57,436 nt of DNA from Kiritimatiellia bacterium (GTDB lineage Bacteria; Verrucomicrobiota; Kiritimatiellia; RFP12; UBA1067), in contig JAQUCE010000022.1 in the NCBI GenBank assembly GCA_028686345.1, forward strand, positions 1-57,436. The letters are read 5' to 3'. Position numbers and translations under genes: made by a program. Below, piece after piece: positions 53,577 through 57,436 of this stretch (its first letter is position 1; each line of letters begins with the position of its first letter). The notes beneath the pieces are model-generated. The model was given only the letters and a program-made list of their open reading frames with translations. It was not told where the DNA came from and searched no databases.

Positions 53577-55270
53577 GCCATCACCTCTTGGGTCAGTTGT
53601 TCAATCAGATACTCCACGGCAAAAGGCCGGCCAGTAACACTGCGAATCTCATGATCGACCTTGCGCAGGGTCACTTCGCGCAACACGGAAACAAGTCCGC
53701 CTTCAGGGCTGTTTTCAACAACTGTAATTGAGGAGGCTGCGTTGACGATGGCGCTGATCGGCTCAGCTGGCAGCGGCCAGAGCCAGCGCAGGTTCATATG
53801 GGCAACTCCAGCGCCGTTGGCATTTATTTGAGCCAGGGCCTCGGCCACCGACTCCCGGCAGCTGCCCCATGTGATCACCAGCGGACGACCTTCGACCTCG
53901 CCGGTCACATCAGGCGCCCACGCAGCCTGCTCCACGCTGGCCGCCTTGCGCAGGCGCTTGCGGACCATGCGCTCAGCAACCTCGCCCGATTCGGTCATGT
54001 GCCCCTCTTCATCATGCTCGTCAGAGTCCACGACCACGGTATGATGCGAATCGCCTGGTGCTGCCATGGGCGAAAGCCCGGATTCAGCCTGCTCATAGCG
54101 CCGATAAACCGGAAGTTTTCGCAGAGCCTCCGGTGTCAGCAGATAGCGTTCACGCGGCATCTCGGCAAAAGAGGGTGCTGCCATTGAAACCGTAGTGTCA
54201 ATCTGGAGCTGATCAGTCAAGACAATGACCGGCACCTGAAAACGTTCCGCCAGATCAAAGGCGTACGCTGTCACGTTGATACAGTCCGGCACGCTGCTCG
54301 GCGCGAGCAAGATGCGCGGAAAACTGCCGTGACCGGCAAAGCGGGCAAAATTCAAATCGCCCTGGGCGGTGCGCGTCGGCAAGCCCGTGGCTGGACCTGG
54401 TCGCTGCCCCAGCACGATGACGGCAGGTGCCTCGATCATGCCCAGCAGTGAAAGTCCTTCGACCATCAGTGCAAATCCGCCGCCTGAGGTCGCTGTCATG
54501 GCCCGGGCGCCTGCATAGGCCGCGCCAGCCACCATATTAATGGCCGCAATCTCATCCTCGGATTGCTCGATCACAATACCAGCCTGTTTCTGCCAATCGC
54601 CCAAATTAGAGAAAATGGCAGTTGCTGGGCTCATGGGGTAGCCGGCAAAGAATGTCACGCCGCCGGCCACAGCCCCCAGTGCCAAAGCCTCGTGGCCAGC
54701 CAGCCAGAGTCGCTCGGTTTGTCCATCGCCGGGCGGAAGGACGAACATCTCCCTGTTGCTCCAGGCTTGGGCTGCGGCGTAACCAGAGGTCATAGCCTTG
54801 AGATTGGGCTCCAGCTTGGCGGCATCGCCACCAAACCGCTCGTGGATCAATGGTTCCAGCACGCTAGAGTCAAGGCCAATCAGCCCTGCAACCAGGGCCA
54901 CGGCCACGGTGCTCTCCACGCGCTTCGAGCCGGCTTGCTCCGCCAGCTGCGCCAGATTCAGCGGCGCGCGGCGTGGGTGCTCCCTCTCTTCACTGCACAG
55001 GATAACACCTCCTTCGGTCAGAGTCGGCGCAAGCTGCTCGACCGCCTCGCGGGTCAGGGCCACAAGAATATCCACGCGGTTCGTCACTCCCGCACAAGGT
55101 TGATCGGAGACACGCAGATGGTTAAAATTCAGGCCACCCCGAATGCGAGATTCAGCATCGCTATACGCGATCACGTGCCACCCGCTGCGCGTGACACCCT
55201 TGCCAAGCAGGTCAGCCGCTGTTTGCATGCCTTGCCCGGCCGCGCCGGCAATACGGATATTGATCTCCAT
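53573..55270 (-). CDS. korA: 2-oxoacid:ferredoxin oxidoreductase, fused gamma-alpha subunit
   Basis: 565 residues. The N-terminal third is the gamma domain (RIAGAAGQGMQTAADLLGKG), and the remainder is the alpha/pyrimidine domain (GNEAL-like 'GHEALALGAVAGGVTFFAGYPMSPATAIF', SEDEIAAINMVAGAAYAGARAMTATSGGG). A long acidic insertion with HDEEGHMTES lies before the C-terminal Rossmann-like domain. AAGGATG precedes the ATG at 55270. With korB it forms a two-gene operon linking central carbon flow to reduced ferredoxin, as expected of an anaerobe or microaerobe. Confidence 0.92.
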   Translation of the reverse strand: MEINIRIAGAAGQGMQTAADLLGKGVTRSGWHVIAYSDAESRIRGGLNFNHLRVSDQPCAGVTNRVDILVALTREAVEQLAPTLTEGGVILCSEEREHPRRAPLNLAQLAEQAGSKRVESTVAVALVAGLIGLDSSVLEPLIHERFGGDAAKLEPNLKAMTSGYAAAQAWSNREMFVLPPGDGQTERLWLAGHEALALGAVAGGVTFFAGYPMSPATAIFSNLGDWQKQAGIVIEQSEDEIAAINMVAGAAYAGARAMTATSGGGFALMVEGLSLLGMIEAPAVIVLGQRPGPATGLPTRTAQGDLNFARFAGHGSFPRILLAPSSVPDCINVTAYAFDLAERFQVPVIVLTDQLQIDTTVSMAAPSFAEMPRERYLLTPEALRKLPVYRRYEQAESGLSPMAAPGDSHHTVVVDSDEHDEEGHMTESGEVAERMVRKRLRKAASVEQAAWAPDVTGEVEGRPLVITWGSCRESVAEALAQINANGAGVAHMNLRWLWPLPAEPISAIVNAASSITVVENSPEGGLVSVLREVTLRKVDHEIRSVTGRPFAVEYLIEQLTQEVMA

Positions 55271-55311
55271 TTATCATCCTTATTGAAAAGTTTAAGCCTT
55301 GGCTCGCTGCC

Positions 55312-56004
55312 TTATTTTAGCAGGCTTGCGGCAAAACCCCAGTTTGCCAAGTGCTCCAAAAAGGCCGCGACAAAGTCCGTGCGGCGGTTCTGGTAATCCA
55401 GATAATAGGCATGCTCCCACACGTCACAGGTAAGAATTGCGATCTGCTTGTGAGCCAGCGGTGTATCGGCGTTGGCGGTTTTGACAATCCGCAGTGCCGC
55501 GCCCTCCTGCACCAACCAGACCCAGCCGCTGCCGAACTGGGCGCCTGCGGCTGCTATAAAGGCAGTTTTAAAGGCCTCAAAGCTGCCGAACGAGCTTGTG
55601 ATCAGCTCCATCAGGCGCCCTGTTGGCTGGCCGCCACCGTTCGGTTTCATACTCTGCCAGAAGAAGCTGTGGTTCCACACCTGAGCCGCGTTGTTGAACA
55701 CCGCTGCCCCCTCCGCCGCACCTGCGGTTTGCTGGACGATTTGCTCCAGGGTGAGTGTGGCCAAAGGCGTGCCAGCCGCCAACTTGTTCAGGTTATTGAC
55801 ATAGCCCTGGTGATGCTTGCCGTAGTGAAAACTCATGGTCTGGCCACTGATATGCGGTGCCAGCGCATCCTGCGCGTAAGGCAAAGCCGGCAGTTTAAAA
55901 GCCTGCGGTGGAGTTGACGCATCCGCCTTGGTTTCAACTGCCATGCCAGCCAGTGCAACAGCGCTGTTAACAACAAAAGCCCTTCTGTTAATTTGCAATT
56001 TCAT
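55312..56004 (-). CDS. Exported Fe-type superoxide dismutase
   Basis: Fe/Mn superoxide dismutase of 230 residues. Metal ligands are His in MSFHYGKHHQGYVNNL, His in VWNHSFFW, and Asp and His in CDVWEHAYYLDYQNRR. NNAAQVWNHSFFW (Gln before the motif) favours the iron type. Unlike most such enzymes it has an N-terminal signal, NRRAFVVNSAVALAGMA, that looks like a twin-arginine signal, so it probably works in the periplasm. AAGGAG precedes the ATG at 56004. The longer frame to 56106 crosses the promoter. Confidence 0.92.
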   Translation of the reverse strand: MKLQINRRAFVVNSAVALAGMAVETKADASTPPQAFKLPALPYAQDALAPHISGQTMSFHYGKHHQGYVNNLNKLAAGTPLATLTLEQIVQQTAGAAEGAAVFNNAAQVWNHSFFWQSMKPNGGGQPTGRLMELITSSFGSFEAFKTAFIAAAGAQFGSGWVWLVQEGAALRIVKTANADTPLAHKQIAILTCDVWEHAYYLDYQNRRTDFVAAFLEHLANWGFAASLLK

Positions 56005-56071
56005 CTTTTTCTCCTTAAAACTGGATTTACTGATCCTATAGAACATGATTATCTCTTGATTATGGTTAGTA

Positions 56072-56100
56072 TTTATAGCACAAAAGTTCGTCTTTGTAAA
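56072..56100 (-). promoter_or_regulatory. Sigma70-type promoter for superoxide dismutase
   Basis: On the minus strand TTTACA (56095-56100) and TATAAA (56072-56077) are 17 nt apart, with five of six matches in each box. The leader would be about 60 nt. The minisatellite begins 20 bp upstream of the -35 box. Confidence 0.6.
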
Positions 56101-56119
56101 TCGCAAAATCCGATCTGAC

Positions 56120-56280
56120 GGCAGTCGAGGTAGTCGAGGCAGTCGAAGGCAGTCGAAGGCAGTCGAAGGCAGTCGAGGTAGTCGAGGTAGTCGAGGTAGT
56201 CGAGGTAGTCGAGGCAGTCGAAGGCAGTCGAGGCAGTCGAGGTAGTCGAAGGCAGTCGAAGGCAGTCGAAGGTAGTCGAG
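56120..56280. repeat. 17-unit minisatellite of two unit types
   Basis: Seventeen units of GGCAGTCGA or GGTAGTCGA, seven of them preceded by an extra A, make up 161 bp between pdxB and the superoxide dismutase promoter. The mixture of C/T and of 9- and 10-bp spacing breaks any reading frame, so it is non-coding. Confidence 0.95.
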
Positions 56281-56307
56281 ACTGATTTAAGGTTGTCACT
56301 TTTTTCT

Positions 56308-57436
56308 TCAGCAGAAGTCCAGCCCTTTGATTTTGGCCAGCAGCGGCTCCCTTGCGCCATCAATCTCCACGCGCGTGGAGGCAAACTGCCGTCGCACGGG
56401 ATAGGTGTTACGCAACGCGTCAAAGGCGACAATGCGTTCGGCGCGCCTGGCCGCTGATGCTACGCGCAAACGCGCACAGTCGGCCTCAATATCACAAACC
56501 TTCAATACCAGCTCACGCAGCACATCTTCATCGCTCCGCCAGACAGGCTCCGGCGACGTACCGACAACCCGCGCATCGACTTTCAGCAAGGGCACTGGCG
56601 GCTCAGGGAGTGTGAAAGGGTAGGAGGGTTCAACACCCAGAAAATCACAGGCCGCGCGGTAAACCATCGCGGTGCCGTTGACCTTGCCCTCATAGGCATG
56701 TCCGGCAATGTGGGGCGTGCCCAGATCAACCCGGGCCAGCAGATCCGCGCGATAATCCGGTTCCCCCTCCCAGCAATCAAGCACCGCATATGCGATGCGG
56801 CGGCCCAGCACCTCCAGCAGCGCCTGATTATCAACCACCTCGCCGCGGGCGGCGTTGATCAGGGTTACCCCGGGTTTCACCCGCGCCAGCTCGGCGGCAC
56901 CCAGCAGATGCACGCTCCGATCAGCCCCCCCCCGATTGAGCGGCACATGACATGAGATCACATCCGCCTCGGCTAAAATTTGCGCCAGCGGCACAAAAGA
57001 GCGTGCCGCAACGTCGGTCGCGTCACGCTGCCGCGGTGGATCGTTGGCCAACACCCGCATGCCCAGAGCGGTGCAGAATCGGCAGACCTGCCGGCCAACA
57101 TTGCCGACACCAATAACACCGATTGTCTTGCCGGCCAATTCAAAGCCGTGTCGCCCTCCCAGCCACAGCAGAGCGGCGATTACATAATTCCCGACACTGA
57201 TTGCATTGCACCCAGGCGCAGTAGCCCATTGGATTCCCATGCGCTCGAGCACCTTGAAATCAATATGGTCCGTACCAATCACTCCGGAGCCGCAAAACTT
57301 GACCGCGCTGCCTTCCAGGAGTGCCGCATTGATTTGAGTTGTGGAGCGGGTTATCAGCAGCTCCGCATCCCTCACATCCGCGGCGTTGATCTCACGGCCG
57401 GGGATCAAAGTCACATCGCCCAGAGTCGAAAAGGAC
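56308..57436 (-). CDS. pdxB: Erythronate-4-phosphate dehydrogenase, 5' end cut by window edge
   Basis: NAD-dependent dehydrogenase of the pyridoxal-phosphate (DXP-dependent) pathway, oxidising 4-phosphoerythronate. The frame is open to the window edge; the residues before the internal GTG (57414) read SFSTLGD and continue the family pattern into TLIPGREI, so roughly the first dozen residues are outside. Catalytic residues are Arg in INAARGEVVDN, Glu in GEPDYRADLL and His in HIAGHAYEGK. The Rossmann motif is IGVIGVGNVGRQV. The C-terminal PdxB dimerisation domain is present (RSDEDVLRELVLKV). Confidence 0.93.
   Translation of the reverse strand, partial: SFSTLGDVTLIPGREINAADVRDAELLITRSTTQINAALLEGSAVKFCGSGVIGTDHIDFKVLERMGIQWATAPGCNAISVGNYVIAALLWLGGRHGFELAGKTIGVIGVGNVGRQVCRFCTALGMRVLANDPPRQRDATDVAARSFVPLAQILAEADVISCHVPLNRGGADRSVHLLGAAELARVKPGVTLINAARGEVVDNQALLEVLGRRIAYAVLDCWEGEPDYRADLLARVDLGTPHIAGHAYEGKVNGTAMVYRAACDFLGVEPSYPFTLPEPPVPLLKVDARVVGTSPEPVWRSDEDVLRELVLKVCDIEADCARLRVASAARRAERIVAFDALRNTYPVRRQFASTRVEIDGAREPLLAKIKGLDFC

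Noticed and set aside
56073-56432. Frame with repeated DYLDYL residues near pdxB
   Set aside because: It only translates the minisatellite and the antisense end of pdxB; unit-length variation shows there is no frame selection.
1-57436. tRNA or rRNA genes
   Set aside because: No cloverleaf-like or conserved rRNA segment was noticed by eye; a covariance-model search was not possible here.

Overview
The window looks like chromosome from a heterotrophic bacterium of the PVC group, most likely Kiritimatiellota (former Verrucomicrobia subdivision 5). This is inferred from gene content: five sulfatases plus one sulfatase relic, secreted GH29, GH36-like and GH99-like enzymes, NPCBM and LamG proteins, VWDGGG-type secreted repeat proteins and a ferredoxin-linked 2-oxoacid oxidoreductase. 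No rRNA, marker phylogeny or tRNA is present to confirm it. Most genes have clear Shine-Dalgarno sequences, and several have recognisable -35/-10 promoters.

Layout. 1-8.4 kb: a truncated sulfatase, a two-gene unit of unknown function (lipoprotein plus small helical protein), a membrane-anchored NUC1 nuclease, and a minus-strand operon of sulfatase, PhoD-like phosphatase and small membrane protein. 8.5-13.2 kb: mscL, then an alpha-galactosidase-like/alpha-L-fucosidase operon flanked by 34-bp direct repeats. 13.3-18.4 kb: a decaying stretch with a secreted repeat protein broken by a 70-bp insertion that carries a CRISPR-repeat-like sequence, a sulfatase relic, and a sulfatase that runs into an esterase fragment and an NPCBM protein. 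18.9-26.2 kb: an aldo/keto reductase with a PqaA-type hydrolase, and a minus-strand sugar-metabolism cluster (PMI-like cupin, PfkB kinase, Gfo/Idh/MocA dehydrogenase, TIM-barrel isomerase). 26.4-30 kb: two secreted proteins, the first frameshifted near its end. 30-35.4 kb: purD, purE, a membrane-anchored pseudokinase and citrate synthase. 35.5-43.2 kb: a second GH36/27-like enzyme, a MurU-AmgK-like fusion with folB and a membrane protein, a sorbose-phosphate-reductase-like dehydrogenase, and ruvA, whose ATG directly follows nine AACCCCT heptamers. 43.2-44.2 kb is gene-poor. 44.2-52.5 kb: a tight five-gene operon for a sulfated polysaccharide (sulfatase, GH99-like, heparinase II/III-like, Tat-exported sulfatase, DUF6807). 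52.7-57.4 kb: korB/korA, an exported Fe-type superoxide dismutase, a 17-unit minisatellite and truncated pdxB.

How it works together. Exported sulfatases, glycosidases and a lyase-like enzyme would desulfate and cut algal or host glycans. The released sugars would pass through the isomerase, kinase and dehydrogenase genes to central metabolism (citrate synthase, 2-oxoacid:ferredoxin oxidoreductase). No transporter, SusC/D pair or sulfatase-maturation enzyme lies in the window. Several dispersed, hairpin-rich repeat families fill the intergenic regions.

The most unusual observation is at 14913-15019. A 37-bp piece of a gene is duplicated around a 33-bp insert, and 29 nt of that insert resemble a type I-C CRISPR repeat. 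The geometry is what off-target Cas1-Cas2 integration would leave.
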